In this document: positions 1 to 12,696 of the stretch, one piece after another
Layout of the letters: the number at the start of each line of letters is the position of its first letter
Numbering within the stretch: position 1 is the stretch's first letter
Assembly: GCF_001039355.2 (NCBI RefSeq)
Contig: NW_019775546.1
Coordinates: 220,588 to 284,587 of the forward strand
Length of the DNA stretch: 64,000 nt
From: Lingula anatina
Lineage: Eukaryota; Brachiopoda; Lingulata; Lingulida; Lingulidae
Direction: 5' to 3'
Made by a program: the position numbers and the translations under genes
The notes under the pieces: generated by a model
The model's database searches: none
The model's input: only the letters and a program-made list of their open reading frames with translations
Told to the model about the DNA's origin: nothing

Positions 1-448
1 TCAGACCAAAGCGACACTCATCAGAAAAAATATATAGGACCAATTGTCATGAACTGTCCAGTTCCAGATCCTGTTGACCCTAGTTTACTCTACGTTGCCT
101 GTTTTGTAACGATATAAGAGGTTTCAGTCTTGCTACCCTGCTGTACACTCTCTGAGCATGTAACCGACGCCTAGCAATTTTCACAGACACATTCTTATGT
201 GTGAAATTGCTCCACTGTGTTGTCAACTGACAAGCAGTGTCGAACTTTGACAACCTGGACATCAAAATCAGTCGCCGGTCTTCACGGCCAGTATTTTTTC
301 TTGGACGACCCATCAGAGGCAATTTGTCTCTTGATCCAGCGTTTCTATACCGAGACCAGACCCTCTGCACGGTTCTGACTGAACAATTCAATTGTATCGA
401 TATTCTGACATTGCATATATTCCGCCTCTTCAGGTTAATAACTTGCAC
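1..448 (-). mobile_element. Tc1/mariner-type transposase remnant, truncated at the window edge
   Basis: On the minus strand an open frame of 122 codons (448 down to 80) resembles the N-terminal DNA-binding half of Tc1-like transposases. It has helix-turn-helix character around 'NCSVRTVQRVWSRYRNAG' and a 'GRPRKN' linker, which is the usual GRPR motif between the two HTH subdomains. After a stop at about 80 the similarity resumes in another frame near 2-27 with 'FSDECRFGL', the block that carries an acidic residue of the DDE catalytic triad. The frame is therefore broken by at least one shift and a stop, and the rest of the catalytic domain lies outside the window. It sits upstream of, or inside a 5' intron of, the P4HA gene on the other strand. 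I infer a dead copy. Confidence 0.8.
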
Positions 449-708
449 CTATAACCGTTAGATAATTACCTGTATCTTGCCATACTGGAAGAAGACAGGA
501 ATAACATTTGCTGTACATGTACAAGACCAACAATACAATTCCATGGTATAGCGGTTTTATACTCATTAGTCACATTATAAGTAGACCAGGCATTATAAGT
601 ACACAAGATCTGCCTACTTTCATTACTCTGAGTTAGGGGGTGACACTTCTTTTGTCCAGTGTGTGTAATTCCAGTAAACATTTTACCACTATTAAGTTGA
701 GTCCTTGA

Positions 709-806
709 ACATTATTTATTTATTTATTTATTTATTTATCTGTTCATTTATTTACTTATTTATCTGTTCATTTATTTACTTATTTATCTGTTCATTTATT
801 TATTTT
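709..806. repeat. Imperfect TTTA / TTTATCTGTTCA tandem repeat
   Basis: A tetranucleotide TTTA tract passes into a higher-order repeat with the unit 'tatctgttcatttattta', present about three times. It runs directly into the acceptor AG of the first visible P4HA exon, so it forms that exon's pyrimidine-rich tract. Confidence 0.9.
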
Positions 807-808
807 AG

Positions 809-2757
809 AGTCGCTGATGAATATGAAAAGCACAGTGAGGAGGCCCTGGCAAACAGCGAGAAGTTTATGGGGAACCCTGTGAACGCTTACCTCTTCATGA
901 AACGCTTCACGGTAGACTGGGACGGTTTAAGGGCGTCCCTAGAAAATGAAAACAGCGAAGGTACAGTTCACTGAATAATTTTTGATAAATATTGATAAAT
1001 ATTTTAAAGTTGAATAACAATTTGTATTTAAACCTTTCGGCTATATGAAAGATGGTTCCCGGTAAGTGAATGTCAATATGTCAAAGGTAAAATTTAAGAA
1101 AAATTATGAAAGATATCAATTTAGAATAATCAGGAATATGCAATACATTCTGATATATGAAAAGTGTCACAAGACTATGATTTTTTGCAATTAGCACCTT
1201 TAAGCATTATATTGTTGTCATGTTCGTGAAAAAGAACATGAAACGTTTGAAGTTTGTTTTGACTTTCCGTAGACGTAAGAAATTAGCTCGACAACCATAT
1301 GTATATTTATGCAATGCACGATACGTTGTTGAAGTATTAAAATAAATGGTAAAAACAATCACGAATTTAAAAACAATGTCTCTTTAAGTTGTTTACAGAT
1401 GAAAATTAGAATGCTTTCTTTGAAAATGGCATCCTTGATGAATTACAATGTAGTCTACACGTAATAATTCATTTATATGTGCGTGTGTGTCACCAATTAC
1501 CGCTTATGAGTATATCTCCATTGTTCAGTGGCATGTGGACGAGCGTTTATAAAGTTTTCCCCTGCTCGTTGTTATATTATGGACTTTGAGTTGTCCTTAT
1601 ATATAGGCATGTCTAATGGAAGTCTTTTCATTTAACTCGAAGTTTCCCCCCTCAATCTGACACACTTTAAAGTGCTTTTTTAAAATCAAAATTGGAACGT
1701 TGGTAACCCATAAATCTGAACAAAACAAAACCATTTGTTTACGGTGGTATATTATACGCTAAGTCCCAGGTATTTTTTCTTCGTTTGTTTGCTCCTATAT
1801 TTATTTGTTGTTTCATTTCTTTTTGTCTTTATTTTCATGTAGGCCTACCGGTATTTGTATGTATATTTATTTATATGCACATAAATTGATTACTCATTCA
1901 TGTATCTACCCATATTTACCCTCTATCACCTCTAAGTATATACATGAACTGATGTTTTACAGTAAAAACTCTGATGTCCAAATTCGAACAAGTTCGAGAA
2001 GAGGGTCGGCTCCCAAAGGTGTCCGACCTCGAAGGCGCCGCAGCTGCCCTCCTGAGGCTACAAGACACGTACCAGCTCAATACATCAGACATTGCAGACG
2101 GGGTTCTGCATGGCGTGAAAAGGTCTCCTGGACTTACAGGTAGAATTTGATTATGTTTTATCTATTAAATTGAAATGACCTAATTTTAATCAGTGGCGCT
2201 GTTTAGAGCACGATTTTAAGGGGGAGACGAAACTGTTCATTTGAAAAAAAAAAGTATTTTGAATAGTAATTTTTAAAATACTTAAGTCATTACTAGGCAG
2301 GGCAAATACTTTACTTATACTCCAATTCTCTGATTAAATATTTGTTTTCCTAACAACAAAATATGTATGCTCCCATTCATAGCAACGGATTGTTTCAATT
2401 TGGGCAAGTACGCGTACGACGAGGGCGACAATTACCACTGCCTTCTCTGGATGCAGGAGGCTCTCCGACGTCTGGAGAAAGAAAACAACTCATCCGTGTC
2501 TCGTTACCTCGTATTGGATTATTTAGCTTTCGCAACATATAATGTAAGTGAAAACATGAGTGTTGTGTGTTGAAGGTAGATTCAGTGGTTATCTGGCACA
2601 AAAACCATTCTGAATGTTATAATAATATTCCTTATAAAACTTAAATCTTAACGCGATTCGTTTGAGGGGCTTGGGTTAACTGCACCCCAAAAAGTAGACA
2701 CACCTATCCGTTTTTGTGAAAAATGAAAACTAAAATTATTAGATGTACCGACTGGAA

Positions 2758-2806
<49 letters not shown>

Positions 2807-5800
2807 AAGAGAGAGAGCGAGAGAGAGAGAATGAGAGAGAGGATGAAACTGTACTAAAATTGTAAATAATCTACTTTCAGCAAGGCAATGTCCAACATGC
2901 TTTTAATATCACCAAGGAAATGCTAGAGATCGGTAAGTAAAAATTACATGTGCAACTATTTAATCATTAGGCCCTACGTACAGTACATTAGCCTGTGGCT
3001 ATCTGCTTCAAATTTGCTACCTATGTCTCTGTATATACAGTTTTAATTATATCACTTTGTTGCCTTCGGTCGATCTGTCCTGAAATATCCAAACACGTAT
3101 AATTATCCACGGCAAAGCATATAGATATACAAAATCACTTTGCATGCGCGTACCTAGTGATATGATATTGTGCTCTCTTCAGACCCAAATGACGAGAAAG
3201 TAAAGAACAACCACCAGTTCCTAATAAGAAAACTGGCCGAAGACGAGGATGGTGAGGAGAAGGGCATTGACAATAAGAGGCCGATAAGGGGATATCGTGA
3301 CGAGGAGTACGATGCGTACGAGAAGCTATGCAGAGGAGAGGAAACGAAACCAGTAAGTGACGGAGTGCATATTTGGCAAAAAAAAAAAAAATTAAATTAA
3401 ATTAAATTAAATAAATGATAACCCTGATGCCTTTGCTTCCAAGTAACGACTATAGTGCGTTCTCATATATTCTCGCTCAATCTATGGTTCTAAGCACTAA
3501 ATAAATAAATAAATAATTATATATAAACCGTTCACTCACTTGCGAAGTGTTCACTCCTTCACTCATAAAAGCACGCACTCACGCGCTTTTAACTGATACA
3601 ATCTCCTTTGTCAAAAGATATTCAAACCATTAAACTTTATGTTATTATATTTCAGCGTTCAAAAAGCGCCAGAAAGTTGACATGTAGATACGAGGACAAT
3701 AAGAATGCCAATCTTCTCCTCAGACCCATCAAACTGGAGGTCTTAAATCTGAAACCCTTGATTGTCAAGTGGCATGACATTATGACGGAGTTTGAGACTG
3801 AGAGAGTGAAAGAAATCGCAACGCCAAGGGTAAGTACAAGCCTATATAAAAATAGAACAAAAAGACAATTAAACTGAACGTGGAATAGTTATGCTTCTTT
3901 TGTACAGAAATTAAGAAAATCATTTTGAAAATAAAACATACTAGTAGATTTCAGAAAGAGAATGCATTTTAAATAACATGTACATAATTTTTCAAGCTTA
4001 ACAGAGCGACAGTTCACAACCCAGTGACGGGGGAACACGAGCATGTCGAGTACAGGGTCAGCAAAAGGTACGTAGACTGAAAACCCTTTATTAAACCTAC
4101 AAATGCACACAATATTCTGACATGTTGCCGATTAAGATTTCAAATCAATTTTACTGCAAGAATACTGAGTTGATCACAACAACGTACATGTACAAAGCTA
4201 ATCTATTTAATTTTTCGCATTGCCTTGGTACAAATCGATGTATTACTAAGTACAGTCTTATGCCACCTGTCTTTTATTATATATAAGCATGTCGTTAAAT
4301 CGTTAGATTGTTCAACTGTAATAGAGCGCATATCACAGCTGGTGTAATTATTGAGTGTCGTTGATGAGGCAGTTTCCCGTAATACCACTTACATGTAGAT
4401 GATTTGATTTTTTTGATTTCTTCTATATTCCTGTTATAATGGCAGCGTTTTCCTCGATGGCTCCCTCGACCCCGTCTTGGCGCGTATTGACAGGCGTATT
4501 GCGGACATCAGTGGTCTAGATATGACGCTTGCTGAACAGCTTCAGGTAAGTTTCAGCGTGTGTCACAACTGTCACAATGAATGCTTATCGTCACACCTAA
4601 CATATTTATAGCAATAATAATAATTATTATAATTCTGTTAACGTCTCACGTTTATAAAAATAAAGCACACCTAACTAAGGGTTATTGGAGGCTAAAACAT
4701 GTGATTCTACATTTGAAATTAATAAAAGTTCTTTAAAATAATTACTTATCAATAAGACACATAAAAAGGATTATATATATAAAACTTATAAAACCCTTTA
4801 TAGCAGTGGGCTACGATCTTCTAAATAACCATCTCATAACTTATAAGTATGCTTTCTCTACTAAAAGTAAAAATTCCTAACTCTTCGTGCATCAAAAATT
4901 TTCCAATTTATGCACAGGTCAATAACTACGGCATGGGAGGGCAGTATGAACCACATTACGATTTCGGCAGGGTAAGTGATTACTGCAATCTTCTAGATCC
5001 ATTTATAAATCATTTTTATGTACAGTAGTAATAATAGCATAGCATTACTTTTCATGTTTGAGAGTCAAATATATAACCGCCCATATCATTTGATGGACAG
5101 TTTTACCGTTGACCCTTGAAAAATGGGTAATCAATTTATTTAAAAGACCATATTATATCATGTATTGGATAATAATTAGAGCTTTAGGCTTTAGTGCTTT
5201 TCAAATATGTGAGATTTGAAGAAAATGCTTACACCTAATGTACAAAATGATTTTTTTTATGCAGACAGATTCTTTTTTATTTCAGAAAAGCGAACCAGAT
5301 ATCTTCGGGGAGATGGGGAATAGAATAGCCACCGTGTTGATTTACGTAAGTTCAATTGACTTGGGCGCATTTGCCTAACATTGGATTTCACTTTTTTAAA
5401 AAGTTCATAATGATTAGCGCTGTAACTGATTTCTTAGTGGGCAATATCGATGGATGTTTTCCCAAAAATAGTGTTCCTTTATTTTAATGTAATGGTCTAT
5501 ATAATAAATATTAAAATAATCATTGTATTTAGATGTCAGATGTCGAAGCAGGAGGAGCGACGGTATTCACAAGACTTGGGGTTCAAGTGTTACCGGAAAA
5601 GGTAAGATCTTTTTTGAAAGATATTTTAAAATCCGAAATGTAATGACAGCAAGACCATAGTCAGCGAGGCGGTAATTCTATAATTGACGATCGCAAAGAA
5701 GACAGCGCCAGTCAAAGTATTTTTACTTCAAAAATACATGACGTGTTATTGTATTTTCAGGCTTCCGCTGTGTTCTGGTACAACCTCAGACAAAGCGGTA

Positions 5801-6289
5801 TCGGAGATTACCGCACGAGGCACGCGGCATGCCCAGTGTTATCGGGATCAAAATGGGGTAAGTGCACATGAACTATCTATACATAGACGCACCCCTAACG
5901 GTGTGCATTTCTGATTAAAAAAGGGGGCGCATCTTCTTTAATCGATTACATGCACTTGCGTATTTTATTAATTCCGATTTTGATTTAATGTATTTTTGTA
6001 CACTTACGGAAATATAAAATGATAAATGCATTCTTCATTTCACTGTCAGATAAAGTCACAGAAGACCGTTGTCTTTTTTATGGTTGTGTTTCAATATCTC
6101 AGCGCTTGAAGTTATTCGACACCGTGTTGTCATTGTTGCACGTGTAAGTCATAGACGAAGTTGTCATGTGTAAGCATAGAAGAAGCAGTTGACCAATAAC
6201 TGACCGTTGCTTTTTCAGTGTGCAACAAGTGGATTCACTCCGCAGGTCAGGAATTTCGAAGGAAGTGCGCAACAAACCCTAAGCTTTGA
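809..6289 (+). CDS. P4HA: Collagen prolyl 4-hydroxylase alpha subunit (5'-partial, 13 exons)
   Basis: The 2-oxoglutarate/Fe(II) dioxygenase alpha subunit hydroxylates proline in collagen-type X-Pro-Gly repeats in the ER lumen, paired with PDI as beta subunit (family knowledge). Exons: 809-960, 1963-2139, 2383-2543, 2881-2932, 3183-3352, 3656-3829, 3997-4067, 4446-4545, 4918-4971, 5286-5345, 5533-5601, 5761-5857, 6219-6289. All phases join and give 468 residues plus TGA. The first exon carries the N-terminal dimerisation region ('GNPVNAYLFMKR'). Exons 2-4 hold the peptide-substrate domain ('AAAALLRLQDTYQL', 'DCFNLGKYAYDEGD'). Exons 6-13 form the catalytic domain. Iron ligands are visible as H and D in 'EPHYDF' (exon 9) and H in 'RHAACPVL' (exon 12). 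The 2-oxoglutarate lysine is in 'SGSKW' (exon 12). Vertebrate subunits are about 535 aa, so the signal peptide and roughly 55-65 residues lie upstream or outside the window. P4HA1 and P4HA2 cannot be told apart here. Confidence 0.97.
2761..2842. repeat. (GT)n(GA)n microsatellite in P4HA intron
   Basis: A GT tract followed by an interrupted GA tract lies just before P4HA visible exon 4. Confidence 0.95.
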
Positions 6290-7339
6290 GCAACGTTTTG
6301 ACATCCGTGGCAAATGGAAACTATTTAGTTTGCGGCGAACATTCTTTTAAAAGATGTTTTCAGGGGCTTGCAAAGAAACGTTGCATTGTTGCATATTAAC
6401 AGGAGCATCAGAAGTTAGCAACTTGTTCGCGTTTACACGATGAAATTCCTGGACATTTGCGGCAGGCCTTCATTTTTGCTATTTGCTGAGGAACTAAATC
6501 ATTTCGTATTGATATAATGTATGCTAACTGTGGAACTGGGAAGTCATTACTATGCATTCAAAGCATTATCAACTACCGACAGCTTGTTTATTTGGTGGTT
6601 TGTCATGTGTCATCTTTTCATTTTATTTGAACAGTATTTTCTAGATGGATAATTAAATATTTTAAAATCTATCATAAGCAGATCAAAGTTGTTTTCACTT
6701 GTAGAGATACATATGTCACGTATTCAATTTTTCATGAAGATTTTGCACGATTGTTTGTATTTTGAAAACATCAGTCTATATTGCATCACTTCATCGTATA
6801 TTGTAATATCTCTACAGCTCATGTAAACTGCATATTAACCGTAATTTAAAAACAGTTGATATATCACTCATAATTTTTTTCTATGTGCATTGTCTACACA
6901 TGAAGATTAGCCACATTGCTTTTATAAACAAACAAACATTTTCCAGTCCGACCAAGAAAGTTTAAGCCCTTAATACTGAATAATTACAAAACAAGGAAAG
7001 ACCTCAGGGAATATACCTTAACCTTGCCTGAACTGAATTGAAAACAAAGTCGTGTTACATCAAACGTGTTAATTTTACATAATTTGATTAAAAATCACCA
7101 AAGTAAAACTTTTTCTAAAACCATTCAGAAAATCACAATCTATAAACCCTACGGACTAATCGGCATAATGTTGCCGGATTTAAATATTGGGTATCGAAAG
7201 CATATGCATGTATAACTAATACTCCACTATAATCAAACGATATACGTCGCTGTTAGTTACCAGTGTATCCTATCTTGCAGTAAATACTCATATATGACCA
7301 CACCTTGCTTCTCATGATTTATACTGGAACGGCGGATGT
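6290..7339. other. Intergenic spacer between convergent P4HA and hydrolase copy 1
   Basis: About 1 kb of AT-rich sequence between two stop codons that face each other (tail to tail). An ATTAAA at about 6653 is a possible P4HA polyadenylation signal. Parts of this spacer recur at about 12700-13700, 18415-20050 and 26690-27725, always between a P4HA exon-13 copy and a hydrolase last exon. The spacer is therefore inside the duplicated unit. No gene is seen in it. Confidence 0.8.
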
Positions 7340-10300
7340 TTATTCAGAATGCTTTTTTACGAACTCTGCGATCTTCCTGCATGTCATGGCATCCGTCTCT
7401 TTGTAATAATCTGAAAAACAAGAAATAGGCACTGTAAGACGTAGTACAAGATATAGAGGTGTGTGCATCCGAAAGTCTGGACGGGTGAGGATAAAATATC
7501 TAATGGAAACTAACAATAATGAAGTTAACAATAATAGCAATAAGAATGATAAAGGTTATCATAATGGATTGGTGTCTATCACAATTCTAAGTGAATTTAA
7601 ATGCTGAAATGCCATACTAAAGAGTACTGAAGAGTATAGGGACATAAAAATAACTTACTTGGGAAATTTATCGAACAGTGGGTAATGCCCTCTAACATAA
7701 GGGTTTCAATCGTAACACCCGCTTCTTTCAGTTTTTGGGCATATTCTAAAAGACAAAGATATGGCGTTACTTCGGTATTATATAAAAATAGATACGTTAA
7801 TTGGCAGCTTCTGTAAATTCAAATGTAATGTTCAGCATCTTCGTAGAGTTTATTTAAATATCTTGGCTTCGATCGGAAAGAAAATGCCCTTTGTACCTTT
7901 AAAATAACATGGAACAGAAAAATAAAGATAAAATCAAAGATAGATTCACCACTAAATAAGCATCAAAATACTCAACTTACCTAAGAATTTTAATTAAAAA
8001 TAGATATAAAGCTAAATAAAAATGAATATTTCAACAAAGCGAATTAATTAATATATTTATTAAATAATTAATTAGAAAGTGGATAAAATTTACCCATCCC
8101 TTCGTCAAACAAGACATCATGGGTAGCGGCGACGTACAAGGCTGGTGGAAGATGGTCAAACTTTGACCGGAGAATTGGAGATGCACGTGGATCCGACCTC
8201 TCAGCCTCGTTGTGGAGGAAGTGATTTACAAACCTTGAAAACAAGACCAAAACAAAAGGCTCAGTGGATATAAAGAAAGGAACCGCAAAGGCGCTGTAGC
8301 TCGATGGAACTGCCTCAGGTATCAGTTAACCCTAGAGTTTAAGATTGCTCGTACTTACCAGTACATAGACTCAGTGGTAAGAACATAGCCCTCCGCATAG
8401 CGTTTGTACGACTCCCGGGTGTCAATCCGCATATCCGTCACTGGATAGATGAGCACCTGGGATAGGACATGTAAATACAGTGTCCCAGTATCTTTAAAGC
8501 CTTAAAACTGAGACTGTCAGGCGATTCGTGACGCAAATTAAGTCAGTAAAACTTCGATATTGTACATGTAGTTTGTTTCACATTTTGTCAGACGAGAAAA
8601 TACGATGAAATGCCTGCGTTGTTGTGTATATTGCATATTTGTACTTGATTTCAAGGAAGTAGGATTTTTTTCATTTCCTTTCTTTATTTATTTTTTCGTA
8701 ATCTTTTAATCTTTTAATTAAAGACGAGCCCCCTTTGTTTTCTATGCTTTTTAGAAAACAATTTAGTTTTCAGGTATATAAATGTGTCTAGTTTTTTAAT
8801 TGAGGTTTATTCAAACACTTCCAATGGTCAAAATACCAGAAATACAATTCAATATATATTGAATATATTATATAAGTTGAAAACATCATTTTACCTGAAA
8901 TGCTATTCCTGGGACATCATGTGACACACAGGCCGATAGATGTCCTCCCGCGCTGTCACCTATGACACCAACCTTACTGACCGTGCTGCCGCCTATAGCA
9001 GAAAAATTTTGACAAACTAAGACGTCTTTTTTAATTCTCTTTAAATGCTTGAAAACACATGGAAGCGTTTTATAATCTGTAGACTAATATTTCTCACCAA
9101 TTTACTGCAATAATTTTGTAATTAGTCTACCATAAACGTATTTTTATGTATAAATATTTATTATCTTTTGTTAATGATATCGATATTGCATATAGATTTG
9201 ATGATTTAATTTACCGAATTAATCTATCAATGTGTCTAATATTCTTTCATCTATCAGTATGTAACTTGTTTCCAATGTAATTATCGTTAACAACAACATA
9301 TAACTGTTTACCGACAGATTCCTTGTTCCCCAGAATCCATTTGGCGGCAGTCTCGGCGTCGTCAATGGCGGCGGGATATTTGTGCTCTGGTGCCAGGCGG
9401 TAGTCTACGCTCACTATGATGCAGTTGGCGGTACTAGAAGTAAAACATCATTGACCAACTTCATTAAAAGAAGGTGATTTTAAAAACTAGTTGATATTTA
9501 CTTAGATAATTGTACTACTATAGTTAAATAGCCATCTATACATATACCGGTAGACGACCATACAGCCATTTATAAATGGGCTGCAATTACAACTAGGTTT
9601 AAAAAAATCAGAAAATAAGTATAATCCCTATTTAAAAGATCGAAAAGTGAGATCATGTATCAATTCATATATTACTCGAGATATACTATTACCATCAACA
9701 GAATTATTCGTGAATGCTTTGTAATACTAAACGTTCTATTTATTCCTGCCATGCACATTTGACAGTTTATGCAGAACAAAGTGTCAGCAAATGTAACTGA
9801 TAATAAATTTAGTACTCAATGAATTTATATGATATCGAATGCAGACGTTTTCGGGAGATGCTTCTGTACAGGTACGGGGACTTCACTAAACTATTTTCAG
9901 AAAATATTTTTTGCCAAGTTAAAAATGTATGAAAGATGAACTCAGCCACCATCTTCACAAAAGTATTTTCAGGAGAGATTTTGTTGTGTATAACACATTG
10001 TAAACGAACTTACTTTGTCAGTAACCTAGAAATGTTTCAAGGGGACACTTTCATAGTAAGCAAATTGTAAAAAAGGACGTCTTCAGAAACATCGTTTGAT
10101 AGATTTGCCCTGTGTTTATAGAAACTATAAATAAAAAAAGGACTTACTCAGTTAGCATCTTCACGAAAGTATCCGCATCGATCAATGAACCGATGACCCA
10201 GCCTCCACCGTGAAAAAACACTAGGATTGGAGGGTTCTTGGGGCAAATGGCCGGGGCGTAAACCCACGCTGGAAGACCCTCTGAAATTAATACTAATGTA

Positions 10301-11532
10301 AGCGATTCATGTTAGACGTAAAGGTTCAAAATTGAATAAGACATTGCACTAGTTCATTAGCGATGCACAATGTATAGGGTACTTTTTTGGGGCTGAGATG
10401 TCTGGTGTGATGCATATCTGACTATATCCATGCTGGAAGGCCCTATGAAGTTTATACCAGTACAAACAATTCTTGCCATTCTTACTTGAATAAGATATCT
10501 CTTTTGATCCCATGTAATGTCTTAGACAATATTCTAGGTCAAAATGACGTCTGGTGTGGTATATTTATGAACCTATCCGATGACAACAGTGTTATTTTGT
10601 TTGCATATGTTTATAACTTGCGAATTTATTAGACCTCATGAACGCAAAGCTCATTTCTCTACAGACAATGGGGATTTATCCTAAGCGTAATGCTCTCAAT
10701 AAGGTACACGTAACCTGTTATTTTACTTGCTTAGCTGTTGAAAGTTAAATCGTATAGCACGGCAAGGGTTATCCTATATGAAGTAGGACAGCAACTGTCA
10801 GGTATTGGAATTGCACTCGTCTAGACACGGGACCCCCGATTATCAGCAAATACACACAATTTCGTGAAAAAATCCTATCAAAACATCTCAGTGGAGACCC
10901 ATTCAAGAGGTGCCAGGGACACAGGCCCTGTGTAATACCCTAGATGCTAATGAGTCAGTGAATTGTGTTATCTGTCAGCGCCTCGTCCTGCACTAAAACG
11001 CGCGACAATGTGCCAATATTTCCGAACAGGGCTTGGGTTTGCAAATAAAAAAAAAACAAATCTGAAAATTTAGTTACGCTTTTTGTTGTTACAACGGGGG
11101 CAATATTCTAATTAAAGAATTGCGAGAATTTTACTCTTATAACACTCAGCCAGTTGTTTTTTTAAACAAGATTACTACACAGATCTATCCTGGGTCAAAA
11201 TGCACAGCAAGTTTAGTTTAATGATGAACACTAAACACTAAACACTAAATCCTTATCTTAATTTTTTTTTTTTTAGATAGGCAGGCCCCAAAAGCCAAAG
11301 CCAACATCACACCATTAAACGTACCTTTCACGTGCGGTGACGGAATAATGATTTCTCTCCTCGTCCCTTTGAATTCGTAAGCGGTCTCTTTTGTCGCCTC
11401 GGCAATCACTTCTGACACGTCCTTCCTGGTAACAGTCCAGTCTTCGTCTCCCCTGATCTGTTTGTCTATTAGGTCTCGAACAAAGGCTTGACCTTCCGGT
11501 TGTAGGGACTCGAAATCCGCTGGCATCGACAT
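7340..11532 (-). CDS. HSL/AADAC-type alpha/beta hydrolase, tandem copy 1 (intact, 8 exons)
   Basis: Predicted carboxylic-ester hydrolase of the hormone-sensitive-lipase (GDXG) family, related to arylacetamide deacetylase. Exons in transcript order: 11325-11532, 10148-10280, 9312-9433, 8895-8992, 8359-8456, 8094-8233, 7659-7745, 7340-7410. Phases join to 957 nt, 318 aa. The start is the first ATG of 'MSMPADF', conserved in all copies. Oxyanion-hole 'HGGGW' is at 93-97, '[13 protein letters not shown]' at about 124-136, nucleophile elbow 'GDSAGG' puts the serine at 168, 'DPRASPIL' is at about 234-241, the acid is D259 in 'HDVLFDEG', and the histidine is H289 in '[10 protein letters not shown]'. 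There is no N-terminal hydrophobic anchor, unlike the roughly 400-aa ER-anchored AADAC/NCEH1 proteins, so a cytosolic enzyme is inferred. The substrate cannot be told. It lies tail-to-tail with P4HA. Confidence 0.95.
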
Positions 11533-12136
11533 CGCGTTCTACTGGATGCTCGATTTGCTTAAAAAAGGAATACATTTCAAGGCCCTTACGTTGCAGGGAT
11601 GGTTATTTTCAATATTAATTTTAGCCTCAATCTCTTTCAAAATGCAATCAATCAGAGGAAACACAGCTTTCATGCAGAGTGTATTGCTAACTAAATGCTC
11701 TCTGCTTCACTTATGTAAACTTACGTTGTAGCTGCGGGGTTTGTGATATTCGTTTAGATTTAGGTCACGCATGATCACGTACGTTGTAAAATGTCTAAGC
11801 ACTAGACTTCTTTCAACAGTGGATGGAGTTCGCCTTTTCCCGGGTGATACTAATCGATTCCGGTTTATTTCAAGACGCAACTGTCACACGGTCCCTTATA
11901 CTCGTTGCTCAGCGTTTGCTTATCACTATATACTCACCACTGCTGCAAAATTGTCATGGAACTAGATAGCTTCTACTAAAACCGTATGAAAATAACCTTG
12001 ACGTTACCTAACCTTGAATGGCCTATATCACACAGCTGAAGATTGGGCTGCCGTTACCTGAGTTATAATAATAGTAATAATTGGGCCACGGCGCTGTCTG
12101 GGTAAATTGTTGAATTTGTAATATCTGTTAGGCCTA
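11533..12136. other. 5' flank of hydrolase copy 1
   Basis: Non-coding sequence upstream of copy 1 on the minus strand. It shares segments with the 5' flanks of copies 2 and 4, including a tract near 11700-11730 that in those copies contains 'cttatataag'. Here the match is degenerate ('acttatgtaaac'). The block ends where similarity to P4HA intron 11 begins. Confidence 0.6.
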
Positions 12137-12696
12137 AAACAGCGAGGCGGTAATTATATAACATGAAGTCAAAGTATTTTTACTTCAAAATTTTTCAGGC
12201 GTCGCTGTTTTCTGGTACAATCTCAGACAGAGCAGTATTGGAGATTACCGCTCGAGGCACGCAGTATGCCCAGTGTTGTCGTGATCAAAATGGGGTATGT
12301 GTATTGCATGAACTATGTATACATAGACGCACTCAAGGCGGTGCCGCTTTAAGGCTGAAAATAAAAAAAAATTGATGCCTCGCGATTGTGTAATTCTGAT
12401 GAAACATTTTTTTCTATACATTTACGGAGCTGACGGCATTCTGCATTTACTTCATTAATGAAACGTTATTTCACCATCTGACAGAGTCATATTTTTTGTT
12501 ATTATTTTTTGTTATTATTTTGTGTCAAAGCTTGAAGTTATTGACACCGAGTTGTCTTTGTGTTAGCACAGACGGCGGCGTTGACCAACAACTGTTGACC
12601 AACAATCGTTGCTTTTTCAGTGAGCAACAAGTGGATTCCAGGGCAGGAATTTCGAAGGAAGTTTGCAACAAACCCTGGGCTTTTATCAACGTTTTG
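12137..12696 (+). pseudogene. P4HA 3' fragment 1 (exons 12-13), disabled
   Basis: Similarity to the intact P4HA gene starts in intron 11 with 'agcgaggcggtaatt', as at 5664. The exon-12 copy is 12199-12294, one base shorter than the original 97, which shifts the frame. It also carries TGA where the parent has GGA shortly before 'tcaaaatgg'. The exon-13 copy starts at 12621 after a good acceptor. It has lost 6 bp and its original stop, reading on to a TGA at about 12694. No upstream exons are present. It is a by-product of the tandem duplication, not a retrocopy, because intronic sequence is retained. Confidence 0.92.
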
